Shown in pieces: positions 35,337 through 46,038 of a DNA stretch of 64,000 bases. Numbering within the stretch: position 1 is the stretch's first letter; every line of letters starts with the position of its first letter. A model generated the notes under the pieces. The model did no database searches and was not told the DNA's origin. It saw only the letters and a program-made list of their open reading frames with translations. Source of the stretch: Deuterostichococcus epilithicus (taxonomy: Eukaryota; Chlorophyta; Trebouxiophyceae; Prasiolales; Stichococcaceae); assembly GCA_033439295.1 (NCBI GenBank), contig JAVTLE010000023.1:4314530-4378529 (forward strand), given 5' to 3'. Both the position numbers and the translations under genes were made by a program.

Positions 35337-37185
35337 GACATTTCCCAACGCTGCTGCAAACCTGGCGCTTTAACGGTTGCTGACTTGCTGCTTGCCTGGT
35401 GCTGCGTCGCACCGCACTGGTTGGATGCTGGCAGTTTCAGACACATTAAAACCGATTCTGCCGAACCGCCCTCAGTTGTGCACAGGTGCGAGGTTTGCCG
35501 AGTCGGGCACGTCGGCAGAGGTGCCAAGTCGCGCCGCAGCTTCGCAAAACGCATTCAAGCTCACCAGGCTGATTAGTGTTCCAATTCCTGTCAGCATCTA
35601 CACGAGCTACCGAATACCGGCAGCAGAGAACCCGAGCGCAGCCGTGTGGCCTGAGTTTTGGAAAGCGCACAGCTGTCCGCTGGCGCTGCTGATCAGCGCC
35701 AGGGTGGACATCTGAGTGCGGCGAGACCAGCAAGCCGCAGATGAGACCCAAGGCAATGCCTCTGCAGTTGGTCCAGCCTCAGCGCACAATCCTGCGCCTT
35801 CGGGCCCATGACCCGGTACCTCTGACGTCCCCTGGCGACCGACGATGCACAAGCGCTAAGCCCCGCGCAGCTTCGTCAAGCACCAACCGAATGCCTGATC
35901 GATCAGCCAAAGCACGTCGTGGAGCCTGGCCAAGCGTCCCCGCGAAGATCCGGCGGCGGCCCCCTACGGTCAAGCTGCAGTGGCCCGGCGAAGGTGCCGA
36001 TCGCCGCAGATGCTGGGTCGGACGGCGGTACACATGACCGCAATCGATCCCAATGAAGGTCGCTCACCTTCATGGTGAGCGTGTTGCGTCCGGGAGCTCC
36101 ACCGCCCTGTCCTGCAGCGAAGGACACTCACACCAGTCAATGGGTGGGCTTCCTCAACGAACAGCTGTCTTGAGGACGCGTGCATGCCGCCTTGATTGGA
36201 TTGATAATCGGATAACTGCAAGCTGCTGCCCCCCACAGGCTGCCGCGCTGCGCTCGCTTCACCAACCACATCAGCCTTGCCATGTCGGGCGCTCACCGTG
36301 CGGCTGCTTCTGCGCGGACGTTTGAATTGACTATTTGAAATTGTCTGATTCGAGACTTCGGCAAGCACAGAAAACCCAGCTTAGTCTCGCCGTTGCATGG
36401 GAAGCACTACTCTTCCAAATTTTTATGGGTTTATAATGCATTTTACTTCCCAAATTCGCCCAGCTTCCGGGCAACGCCACTCTGTCAGACACGCAGCTTG
36501 TTCCCTTTTCCTTTCAATGCTATCCTATCCCATTGCTTGGTGTGTATCCTTCACAAATGGTGGTTGCAATGCGTTTGCAATGCTAGTGTGACCGGCCGCT
36601 TAGAAAACGTCACAGACAGAGTTTTTATTGAAATTTAAGACGACTTGAACGAAGCCACGCGAATCTTCTGTATGCACGACTTCATGGCTTGTCCTTTGAT
36701 TGGCTCACAGAGATTGCAATCCGTCCATTGGACAATGGAGGCAAGCTCAGCGGTGTACGGCTGTACTGTGAGGGGTCAACCGCTCTGAGAGGAGCTGGCG
36801 GGTGCTGACGTGGGCTGGTTTCGAAGCTCTGCCATCATAGCGACCGTGACTATTTGCAAAGCCTTGACTGCAAAGTCTTGGCAAAGTCTTGTCGAGCTGA
36901 ATGAAAGTCGTCAGCCAAAATCGATTAGCTGCTTAAAGAACCGTCTATCGTGAAACTTTGCGTGAAGCTTGGCCAGCGCATGTTCGCTTTCGAATCCAAT
37001 CTGATGTCCTCCGTTTGACTTACGAAACAGGATCGCTACAGCACAGCAGTATCCAAGTGTCTGCGCCGTTCGAAGGTCCCACGTGAACTTCTCAGCCTTT
37101 CAGCTCTTGATGCACTGGGTTTGGTGGCGAGGGAACGATCCTTCGAGTCATGCTGCTCTGAGCACAGGAGCTCAAGAAAGACCTC
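35337..37185. other. Region between desiccation protein and lipase starts
   Basis: About 1.85 kb between divergent genes. A possible short minus-strand frame begins MARLMWLVKRAQRGSLWG near 36284 (presequence-like), and an exon-like piece ends at a GTGAGC donor near 36070, but no complete gene could be built. The stretch 36370-37080 is markedly more AT-rich and looks non-coding. Confidence 0.35.
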
Positions 37186-40100
37186 ATGATAGAGGCTATC
37201 TTGCAAGTGATGCTGCTAGCGCTGCTCATGACCAGCGCCGCAGCTGAACCGCAGCAGAAGACCGCCTCCAGTGATGCATTCAGTGATGCGCACGCGTCTC
37301 CATACCTGTCAACTATGTCTGAGGGTGCAGCCCATTGGCGGCAGCTGCTGAAGAGAAGCATAACCGGCTCGCCATCCGGTCCGGCATGGGAGCTGAGCGG
37401 CGGCGACCGCAGCATGCACGGTGGGCATGAGTAGTTGACAGCTGCTCGGCGGCAGATCCACGGCAGCATTTATTCGTATTATAGTCGTGAGCAGTACACC
37501 TGTCTCCGCTGGCAATTGCCTTCTTGCTGCTTTTGCATCCTCAGCGCGATGCATCCGCACGGCGCAGCGCTGCAGGACAATGCTACGACAAGCCAAGAGC
37601 CGTCACGGATCATCCTGTCCACAAGATATCCTGAACCAAGTCGGCCTGCATCATCTTGAAAGTCAAACTTTTGTTGGCGCAGACCTCGTGGAGCCGTACG
37701 GTTACCCGCTGGAAGAGGTCACGGTGGAGACGCGCGATGGGTACCTCTTGGGCGTCTTCCGCATCCCGTGCGGCGTCTCCAAGGTGGCACCAGTGCAAGG
37801 GGCCGTCCGAAGGTGAGCCGTCGCCTGCCACATGGAATTTTCACAGCGCGCCTTCGGCCTGCGCACTCCTGGGTTTGTTCCTCATCCCATGCTGCATCGC
37901 GGAGGCGGCATGATTGCAAAGGGTCGCCGCTAGGCGATCTGTCAGCTGACAGATGGACTCTTTACAACACGCCTTCACCACGGGCACTGCTGGGCGTCTT
38001 CCGCATCGCATGCGGCTACGTCAAGGTGGAACGGTTGCTCCCCGCCGCCGCCAGGTGGGGGGCTTCAGAGGCTGCCTCCCGCAGCGGATGATGTGCTCAT
38101 ACAGCGCCTTTCTGGGGGTCGTCGCTGGGACAGCGCACCTCCTCGGGCCGCACATGGCAGCGCACAGAGCTACTAGCTGCACGGCTTGTGACGGCTGCGG
38201 CTGCAAGCATGTGCGGCGTCGCATGGCGCATGGTTTGCAGTGGCAGCGGGCAAATCGCAGCCTGCAATCCCCGCTTGCGTCATGGCATGCGCATGCATTG
38301 CTGGGCGCTCTCGCCTGTGATCTTACGGCAGTGCCAGAGGGCCATGCGACCTCCTGCATACTGCATCCTGATCCATGCGCCGCCTTCTAATCCCTGCGCA
38401 GCCCCAACGGTCCTGCTGCAACACGAGCTGTGTCTTGACCACACGCAGGCGCATGTGGTTTGCTGATCCGAAAGCTATTGGTCAAGTGCCACCTCGTAAA
38501 CCGGCGCGCAGGCCAGCGGTGGTGCTGCAGCACGGGCTGCATCCCAGATTGTACGCAGCACGCACTTGCAAATGGCATCGTGTTGCATCTAGAGCATTCC
38601 CTCACCTGGCGTGCAGGCCGGCGGTGCTGCTGCAGCATGGGCTCCTGGAGTCCAGCGCGGTGTTTGTGGACAACGGGCCGCGGCAGAGCCTGGCGTTTGC
38701 GCTCGCTGACACCGGCTTCGACGTGTGGATGTCCAACACGTGAGTGTGCGCGTCATTGTGACAGACCTGGAACTTGAGCGCATGTGGAGCATGGGGCTGT
38801 GCCGACCCGAGCTGCCAGATGCTGGCATGCCCGACCAGGGCGGGCTTCCGGCCACAGGCCCTGCAGTGGACATCCCCGACCGCTGCCATACCTAGTTGGC
38901 GGAAGGGTCACGCGCTTTGTTGCAGCAATGCTCGCACTGCACCAGGAGCACGCAGCCGCAGCCAGCCACGCGTGTAGCAATCGCAGACCAGACGATGGCC
39001 TGCAGCACCAGCAGCACAATCTTCTTCCCCTCCTCGGCTCCTCACCTGCTCCCGGTGCCCACTCAAACGCAAGGTGAGGATCACTGGACGTGACATTTGG
39101 CCCTACCCCTGGCGCAGCCGCGGGAACCTGTTCAGCAGGCGGCATGTGGCACTGCAGCCCGATGAGGCCGAGTTCTGGGACTTCTCCTGGGACGAGATGG
39201 CAGCCGGCGACCTGCCGGCGCTGGTCAGCCACATACTGGCCGCCACCGGGCAGCCCAGGCTCAGCTACGTGGGTGAGAGCCAGGCCCTTTGCACTGAATT
39301 TGCAACTGTCTGGCATCCTGTGATGAGCTGCCCGCATCCTGACAATTGCGGAAAGGCCAAAGCCTGCCGGCGCAAGTGATGATCCCACCCTTGGGGGCGC
39401 AGGCTTGAGAGCTTTGTGGTCGTATGTGGCAAACCCAAGCTGAGACGCCCACCCGTCACCTGCGGCAGCTGGGGTTGCGCACGCAGGCTGAACCGATGCG
39501 GCAGGGACGGGGCAGAGGTTGCAGCACGGGTGCAGCGGCCGCCGCCGCCGCTGCAATCAGCTCTGTGTTGGTGTCGCACCGCCGTCAAGCCGCAGCTGCT
39601 CTAAGCTCTGCTCCAGTGGGGTTCCAGTTGACCTGTTTCGCCCTCGTATGGCTCAACTGCTCCTCGCTTGCTGGTGCCCTGCAGGCCACTCGCAGGGCAC
39701 CACGATGGCGCTGGCGGCATTTGCGTCCGACCCCGCGCTCGCGGCGCACTTCACCGCCGCCGCGCTGCTGGCGCCGGTTGCCTTCCTGCAGCACCTGCAG
39801 AGCCCGCCCATCAGGGCGCTGGCCGCCCTCGACACTGACGCGGCGTGTCTCGTGTCCCTCCCTTTGTAACGTCGCAATGTCGATCTTCAGGCACACCAAA
39901 GTTGGGATCGCCGCATAATACTTTCCGTGTGCTCTGTGGTCAGAGCAGTGCAACTGGTAGTGGGGCCTTGCGACCACCAGAGGCTGTTCATGCTGCGCAC
40001 GCCTGCCGAGCTGCGGAGCAAGCCCGGATGCACTCCGTCAGATTCGAAAAGGCTGACGCTTCCTCCATACCACCGTTGCAGATATTCGCAGCGCTGGGCT

Positions 40101-40459
40101 TCGGGCAGATCCTGCCGGGCGACCAGACCAGCGCGGACATCTTCTCCGCGGCATGCGCACGGCAGCCGGACCGCTGCGTTGACATTCTCAACGTCATCTG
40201 CGGCGCCAACCTGTCCAACCTGAACGGCACACGGCTGCCGCTGTATCTCCAGTACACCCCTGCAGGTGGGCGGCGGGTCCCTTGACAAGGCGGAACGAGC
40301 TACCTCCGGGGCTCCTGGTGATCTTCGGTGCCTCCTGTAACCCCCCTGCTGCCCAGGTCTGAACAGGACTGGGTATAAGAAGGGAAGCTCACAACCCGCA
40401 TGAAGCTGCATTTGGGGGAGGCTGTGTGCTGATCACGCGGCAGCAGCAGCGGCAGCAGC

Positions 40460-40501
<42 letters not shown>

Positions 40502-41869
40502 GGAGCAGCCCTGGGCACCTATTTGCGCCGCGCTGTGCTGCATGCGGCAAGGCCACTCACTAGCAAGACTTTGCACCCGCGGCGCGAGCGGCAATTGCTG
40601 ATGCCCACTCCCTGATTGGGTGTCTACTGCCTTCTGTTATGATACTTACTCCCCATAGTGCATGTTTGGAATTACTGTGACACCTGTGCCTCTTGGGCAC
40701 CGGCGTGCGCTGAATGCTTGACTGGACCGCTGAGACTTTCTGACGCTTCCTGCCGCAGGCACCAGCGTGCGGAATATGGTGCACTGGGCGCAGGGGCTGC
40801 GGGCGGCGGCGCCGACCTTCCAAAAGTACGACTGGGGGGCCTGGTGCTGGGGGCCGTGGCTGGCGCCGCGGCCGTGCAACTGGCGCGCCTACGGCCGCGC
40901 GACGCCGCCGCGCTACGACCTGTCCAAGGTCGCGGTGCCCCTCGGGCTGTTCTCAGGTGCGGCCTCGGTGACGTCCTGTGCCTGTGCCCCTCCGCCGGAG
41001 GGTTCGCGGCCCCCGGAAGGAGGACAAGGGATGGTGAGTCGTGGACGGCCACCCGAAGATGGCGCGATGCCGTGGGAGTCTGCAATGGTGGTCAGCGCCC
41101 AGGCAGGCGGAAGTCTAGCGACGGCGGCGCCGGTTCACGCGGCCGCACCTGGGACGGCTGCCGAGGGCTTTGGGTCTGGGGCTGTTGGCAGTGCCAAACA
41201 ATCGGAGAATGTGGCTGTGCCTGTGTGGTTGGGGGACTACCGGCCCCTGTGAATGCAGCGCGAGGGACGCCTCAGGTCAGGCGGCGGACGTGCGACAAGT
41301 CTTACAGGCTTGCTGGCTGAGGACAAGGGCGAGCAGTCGGAGGGCATTTCCAGCGCTCTTCAAGCGGAGCTGCCAGCTGTGGCGGCAGCGCTGCACCAAA
41401 GGTTCAGCTGGAAGCCTCGGAGACACCCAGCTTCTTCCTGACTGTCTTCTTCGCTGCGTTGCACAGGCCACAGTGACAGGTCGGCGTAGCCGTAGCAAGT
41501 CTCCACACTGGTGTCAACAAGGACTGCTGGCGGCATCAGCGGCGCTGCACTCTGAGGATTCACATCACCCGCTGCAGCTTCTTCCCGAATCATTTGTGTG
41601 CCCGCACAGGCGGAAGGGACAAGATGGCGCCGCCGGAGGATGTCGCCGCGCTGGTCGAACAACTGCCGGATGCGATGTTGGAGCTGCACCACCACGAACC
41701 GGAATACGGGCACCTGGACTTCACCTGGGGGCTGGACGCACATCGTCGCATCTACCCCGCCGTCGTGCGGCTGCTGCGCAACGGCGTAGACGGGACCCTG
41801 GCGGTCAGGGAAGCGGGAGGCATCGCGGGCGGCGGCCCGGCGGCGGCGGCGGCGGCGGCGGTGGCATGA
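37186..41869 (+). CDS. Acid lipase / lysosomal-type triacylglycerol or steryl-ester lipase
   Basis: An alpha/beta-hydrolase lipase of the acid-lipase family, acting on neutral lipid esters in the secretory or vacuolar route. The first exon (37186 to about 37421) begins with a signal peptide (MIEAILQVMLLALLMTSAAA). Others: 37683-37783 (the N-terminal lipase box GYPLEEVTVETRDGYLL, then VFRIPCG), 38617-38739 (LLQHGLLESS; LADTGFDVW), 39118-39272, 39685 to about 39847, 40082-40265, 40759-40956 and 41610-41869. The nucleophile Ser lies in GHSQGT, whose Gly codon is split by an intron. The acid is Asp in GGRDKM and the base is His in YGHLDF. The tail is Gly/Ala-rich, with TGA at 41867. Introns carry tandem decayed copies of exon edges (37869-38029 and 38402-38616) and a CAG tract. 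The exon joining 37421 to 37683 is unresolved. Confidence 0.87.
37747..38029 (+). repeat. Three tandem copies of the 3' edge of a lipase exon, 121-base period
   Basis: The end of the real exon (core at 37748-37787, VFRIPCGVSK then donor) recurs in degenerate form at 37869-37908 and 37990-38029, exactly 121 bases apart. The segments between the cores also align. The first copy is in frame and ends in the used donor; the later two lie in the intron and encode variants such as FLIPC and FRIACG. Confidence 0.8.
38402..38650 (+). repeat. Three tandem copies of the 5' edge of a lipase exon
   Basis: The acceptor plus exon start (real one from 38617, encoding PAVLLQHGL) is preceded by two decayed copies beginning at 38402 and 38512, spaced about 110 and 105 bases, each after an AG acceptor. 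The copies keep the LLQH-coding core, but the first has lost the frame. Confidence 0.75.
40441..40500. repeat. CAG/CGG trinucleotide tract in a lipase intron
   Basis: Interrupted CAG units, then about 13 uninterrupted CAG units from 40462 to 40500. It lies in the intron between exons ending at 40265 and starting at 40759. Confidence 0.9.
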
Positions 41870-42658
41870 AGGGAGGCGGGGACGCATCAAGTGCGAGGGC
41901 GTGCTTGGGCCGCAGTGCAGGGCGGCCAAGGCAGAATGGCGGTCGCGCGAGCCAACTGACGACGCGCTGGTTCGCCGCACCGCTGGCCCCCGTGCACATA
42001 GGCCTGGGTCATTGCGGCTGGGCTGTACCACTGCCGGGAACAGCTGTAGCGCACCACGCAGTCCGGCCACTGGTGTCTGTTGCGCCCTTGCCGTCGTCAT
42101 TCGACCATGATGTGCCAAGCACCTGCTTTGCCTCCCAGCACAAAGGGAGACGAGTTCCAACGTGCAGGAGGGCGCAACTACTTGGTTGCTGAAAGATCGT
42201 CCAGCATTGTCTTGCGCTGCGCTGCGCGGCGCATGTCAAGGCCCTGTCCTTGGGCCCTGCAAATGCAGGTGACCTGATGGTGGGCTGTTGTGGGGCTGGG
42301 CCGACCTGCAGCACTCGGATGCAACGCTCCTCGCAAGTTTCTGGGCTGTTCCGAGTGACGACTCTCCCTGGTTTGACGTCAGCAGCCTGCGCACGTGCCT
42401 TATGTAAACCCTCGTGAAAAAGTGTGGCTCCTTGAAGCCCCACGGTAGCTGGGGTCATTAATACACTCTTGCAGCTGGCCAGGCGTCTGACAACTGTCGC
42501 GCTACCTGTCGCAGCGCCTCCAGCACACAAAGCTGCCTCAGATTCTGCCCCACTCCGCATCGCGTCGACCTCTTCGGTGCCCCGCATCGCACGTCATCAC
42601 AAATATCTCTCTGAATTAAGACGTCAGCCGACTCCCGGACCTCCGCCGCTCAAGAACC
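41870..42658. other. Region between lipase stop and desiccation-protein paralogue
   Basis: It should hold the lipase 3' UTR and the promoter of the downstream gene. TGTAA occurs at 42403-42407. A 192-codon minus frame (42009-42587) has no motif and is probably accidental. Confidence 0.4.
42403..42407 (+). terminator. Candidate polyadenylation signal (TGTAA) of the lipase gene
   Basis: A green-algal poly(A) signal match about 535 bases after the lipase stop codon and about 250 bases before the next gene. The short motif keeps confidence low. Confidence 0.3.
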
Positions 42659-45493
42659 ATGAAGGTGCGCGGTAGGCTTGATTGGTCGAGTCTCTGGCGC
42701 ACACCACGCCGCGTGTCTACCTGCTGTCCTTCACCCGGCCGTAGTGCCAATGCTTCAGCCCCCCATGACAAACGGCCCTCGCTCCATGGTCGGCCGCATT
42801 GCGATCAGCCTGTGCACGCGGCCACAGCCCGCTTGCCCGCTTCTTTCAGACCCGGGCCTGACAGGGCCGTCGCAAGTCTCGGGCCGAGACGAAGCCGCCG
42901 TACTTCCGCCTCGCGTTCGCCGGGGGCTGGAATCTTTCTGTCACCGCTTGCTCCCTACTGAGGTAGTGCCCCTGCTCGCAGGCCTCCTCTGTGCTGGCCG
43001 TCGCTCTGGCAGCGCTGTGCGCTGCGGCCGTCGCTCCCGCGGTGAGGCCCCGAGCACGATCCATTTCGTGTTTGTGACGGCGTCGGCCGTGACATGCGCT
43101 CGAGGCATCCGAAGCGGCCTCCTGCCGCGTCAATTTTACACTGCTTCGAGGCGGTGTTTTCGTCTGTCTCGCGTGACCCGAGCTTCGCTGCGGCATCGGC
43201 CGTTGACTTCGGTGGTGTGTGGCGGCACGACGTTCTCGACCTGCCTTCGACTTACTTGTCGTCACGCTGTGGTGCAGGCGGCTCAGAACGTCACTGACAT
43301 CGGTAAGTCAAGCTTGAGCAATTTTTGAGACGTCCATCACGCCTGATCGCTGGATTGTTGCCTGCCCACTCGTGCGATGTGCCCAGATCGAAAATAACTC
43401 ATCCTGCTTCATTGCTGCAGACATCCTCAATTTTGCGCTCAACCTCGAGTACCTGGAGGGAGAGTTCTGTGAGTCTTTGACTTGACTGAAGTACATCATG
43501 TTCATGAAGTTGCGAGGTCAATTTTGCCAGGACGAATCTGTCATCACCGTGCCCCTAGTGCGGTGTGCAGTCACTGTAAACAATTTGCGCCTGCTGTCCG
43601 GCACTGACCCATGATGTTTGGTCCTTGCAGACTCCTAGTGCGTTCCAAACTACACCCCTCTTCTCACAGCTGAAACCTGTCGATCATTGCTCGACAGCCG
43701 TCGCATGCGCACACGGTGATTGTCTGCACACAGAGAGTAGAGAGGCCCATCAAGAGTTGCATTTGCTGAAACCCACGGCTATGCTTTCCTGCAGCGCGAC
43801 CACCGGCATGGGCCTGGCCTCCGACCTGCGGTGCGTACACTTGGTGCCTCCTTCACTTACATGCATGGTTGTGCTAGCGGATGGCCAGCTGGACGTCTGC
43901 TCCTGTCGACCTACACATGTCCCCGTAATGTCCTATCGTCGCCTGCAGCCTACTCAACCAGAAAATATTCTATCGCGAATACTCAAACATACACACTCGA
44001 TTGCGCAGCGGCGGCGGTCCCGCTTCAACCGGCGGTGCCAAGGTCGACTTCCAGACCGGCAACATCAAACGCATTGCCATGGAGATTGCCAACGATGAGG
44101 TCAACCATGTGAAATTCCTGCGGATGGCCCTCGGGACCGCAGCGGTGGCCATCCCCGAGCTTAACATGTGCGTTGATACCTCCTGAAACGACATAAAGGA
44201 TCAGTCTGTGGTGCAGCGAAGGCCAATCCGAAGGCACAGTTCAGCGCCAATTACCCGAGCTCTCACCAGGGGACACTGATTTGATACCTGACTGACTTGG
44301 ACTCTGGTTCCCAGGCACTTGTCCCACTCATCTCGTGGCTCCGCGCTCAATTCAATCCACCATTGTAGCTAACTATGGGTTTTCTTCCTGACAGCGGCAC
44401 AGCGTTCTCTGATGCCGCTGACGCCGCCCTCAACACCACGCTGACGCCGCGCTTCACCCCGTACCTGACCCAGAGCAACGACCTGGTGTTCCTCCACGGC
44501 GCTTTTATCTTCGAGGACGTCGGCGTGACTGCCTACCAGGGTGCCGCTGCCCTGATCGCCAGCAAGGACTACCTGTCAGCCGCTGCTGGCATCCTGGCCG
44601 TTGAGGCGTACCACGCCGGTACCATCCGCTCGCTGCTGTACATCAAGGTGACGACCCTTCTGCTGAACGGCTGTGCTGACCTGTGCAAGAGCGTCAGCCC
44701 ATGAGCTGTTGTTCCTGTGCATGCGGTACAGCTTCCCCCCGTGAGATCAGGGCCCGTGACAACTCGTCCTGCAGTTGATGTGACACCTTTGAGGGCCATG
44801 TCCGCAATGTTTAGGGAGTCTTGGGCCCCTGCGTGGGTTCATGCCGGCCAGGTGCTGACAGCTGTGAGCGAAGCTGCTTCGTGCAGGCCGAGACCGTCAT
44901 CGCGCCGTACGGCGCCAAGGTCGTGGCCATCATCAGCGCCATCTCCAAGCTGCGCGGCTCCGTGGGCGGCGGCAAGGACCAGGGCATCGTCACCAGCCTG
45001 ACTGCCAGCAACATCGTGCCCACCGACTGTGCGCATGCGCCTCTCTCCCCTTGATGTGCCCTCAGTAGCATGGCGTGGCACATGCAGGGCTCACATGTCA
45101 TGTCGGTAAATAGGTAACATTCAGTTTAGCGCCTCAGGCAGCAGCAGGTTGTCACAAGACACGTGTCTGCTGGAGTCCTGATGAAGGGTGTCCGACCCTT
45201 CTCCTGTGCTACATTTGACGCTGCCATCGTCTTCCCTCGCAGCCAACTCGATCACCTTTGGCCGCACCACTGACGAGGTGCTGGCCATCGTGTACCTGGG
45301 CGGCAGCGGCATGGGCGGCTTCTTCCCGTCAGGTAAAAGGGACGAAACAATTTACAAGCATGAAGTGCTTGTCTGCTGCTCCCTGCTTACAATCTGATCT
45401 GCAACTCAGCTCTTTCTTCTTCTCTTTTAACGGAGCCACTGCTGATACTTTCTTTGCCCCGCCTTTCCAGGCCTCAACGGCATGATCAAGTAG
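42659..45493 (+). CDS. Desiccation-related ferritin-like protein, secreted paralogue
   Basis: Second member of the PCC13-62-type family. Exons: 42659-42664 (ATGAAG), 42982-43041 (signal peptide [19 protein letters not shown]), 43278-43302, 43421-43468, 43631-43637 (7 nt), 43795-43830, 44009-44167 ([17 protein letters not shown]), 44395-44647 ([20 protein letters not shown]), 44887-45028, 45243-45332 and 45471-45493 (TAG). All phases agree. The 7-base exon restores YSY before ATTGMG, matching YSYAVNG in the minus-strand paralogue. The protein ends GLNGMIK, with no sign of a downstream anchor exon. Compared with its paralogue it lacks several introns in the second half but has two of its own (after YS, and before LNGMIK). 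The tiny first exon is inferred from the donor and phase. Confidence 0.87.
43631..43637 (+). other. 7-nucleotide microexon of the desiccation-related gene
   Basis: The sequence TTGCAG|ACTCCTA|GTGCGT has an acceptor and a donor enclosing seven bases. Without it the flanking exons (ending 43468 with one spare base, starting 43795 and needing two) are out of phase. With it they join and give the YSYA seen uninterrupted in the paralogue exon at 34674-34653. Confidence 0.8.
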
Positions 45494-46038
45494 GCGCATA
45501 CCCTTGTGCCAGAGCGCGGTGCAGCGCAGCGACAGAACGCGTCGCAAGAAGTATCATACGGCATAGACAACTAGCTCTGAGCCAGCGATTGGGCTGTGCC
45601 AGGCTTCAGTCCGGTCCGGGGGGTGTCATGGTGATTGAGCCGGTTTTTCTGACCACTCCAGAGCAGCTTAGATAGTGTTCCGTGAAGCGTCGGATCACTG
45701 AGGTTTTTCCTTGCCACCTCCAGTGGAGCATCTGAAAGCACATGGCTGTATGGCATTGCGGCGCCGCCCCTGATGTTTAAGTTGCAGTGTGACCATCTAG
45801 TGGTTGATTCTTTATTGGATTGTTCGGTGTGCACAGCACGTTGTGCGCACTTTTGTATGTCGTGCCACGATGAAACAGGTAGATGTCGAAATACCATTTG
45901 AATACATGTGATAGCACAGGAGGATCATCGCGGCAAGGCTATTGCCGTCGCGTCTGCAAACAATTCCAGCTTGCCGACTTAGCACTGTACAGGCAGGAAG
46001 GGAGTCCTTCTCCCGGTCATTTAGATATTGTTCATTGC
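45494..46038. other. Tail-to-tail region between desiccation gene and pseudouridine kinase
   Basis: 545 bases between convergent stop codons. No coding signal; presumably both 3' UTRs. Confidence 0.5.

Noticed and set aside
42009-42587. 192-codon minus frame between lipase and desiccation gene
   Set aside because: No motif, unusual composition, and it sits where 3' UTR and promoter are expected.
43631-43700. Desiccation paralogue as a pseudogene because exon ACTCCTAG contains an in-frame TAG
   Set aside because: A donor inside it (ACTCCTA|GTGCGT) leaves a seven-base exon that restores frame and the conserved YSYA, so the gene looks intact.
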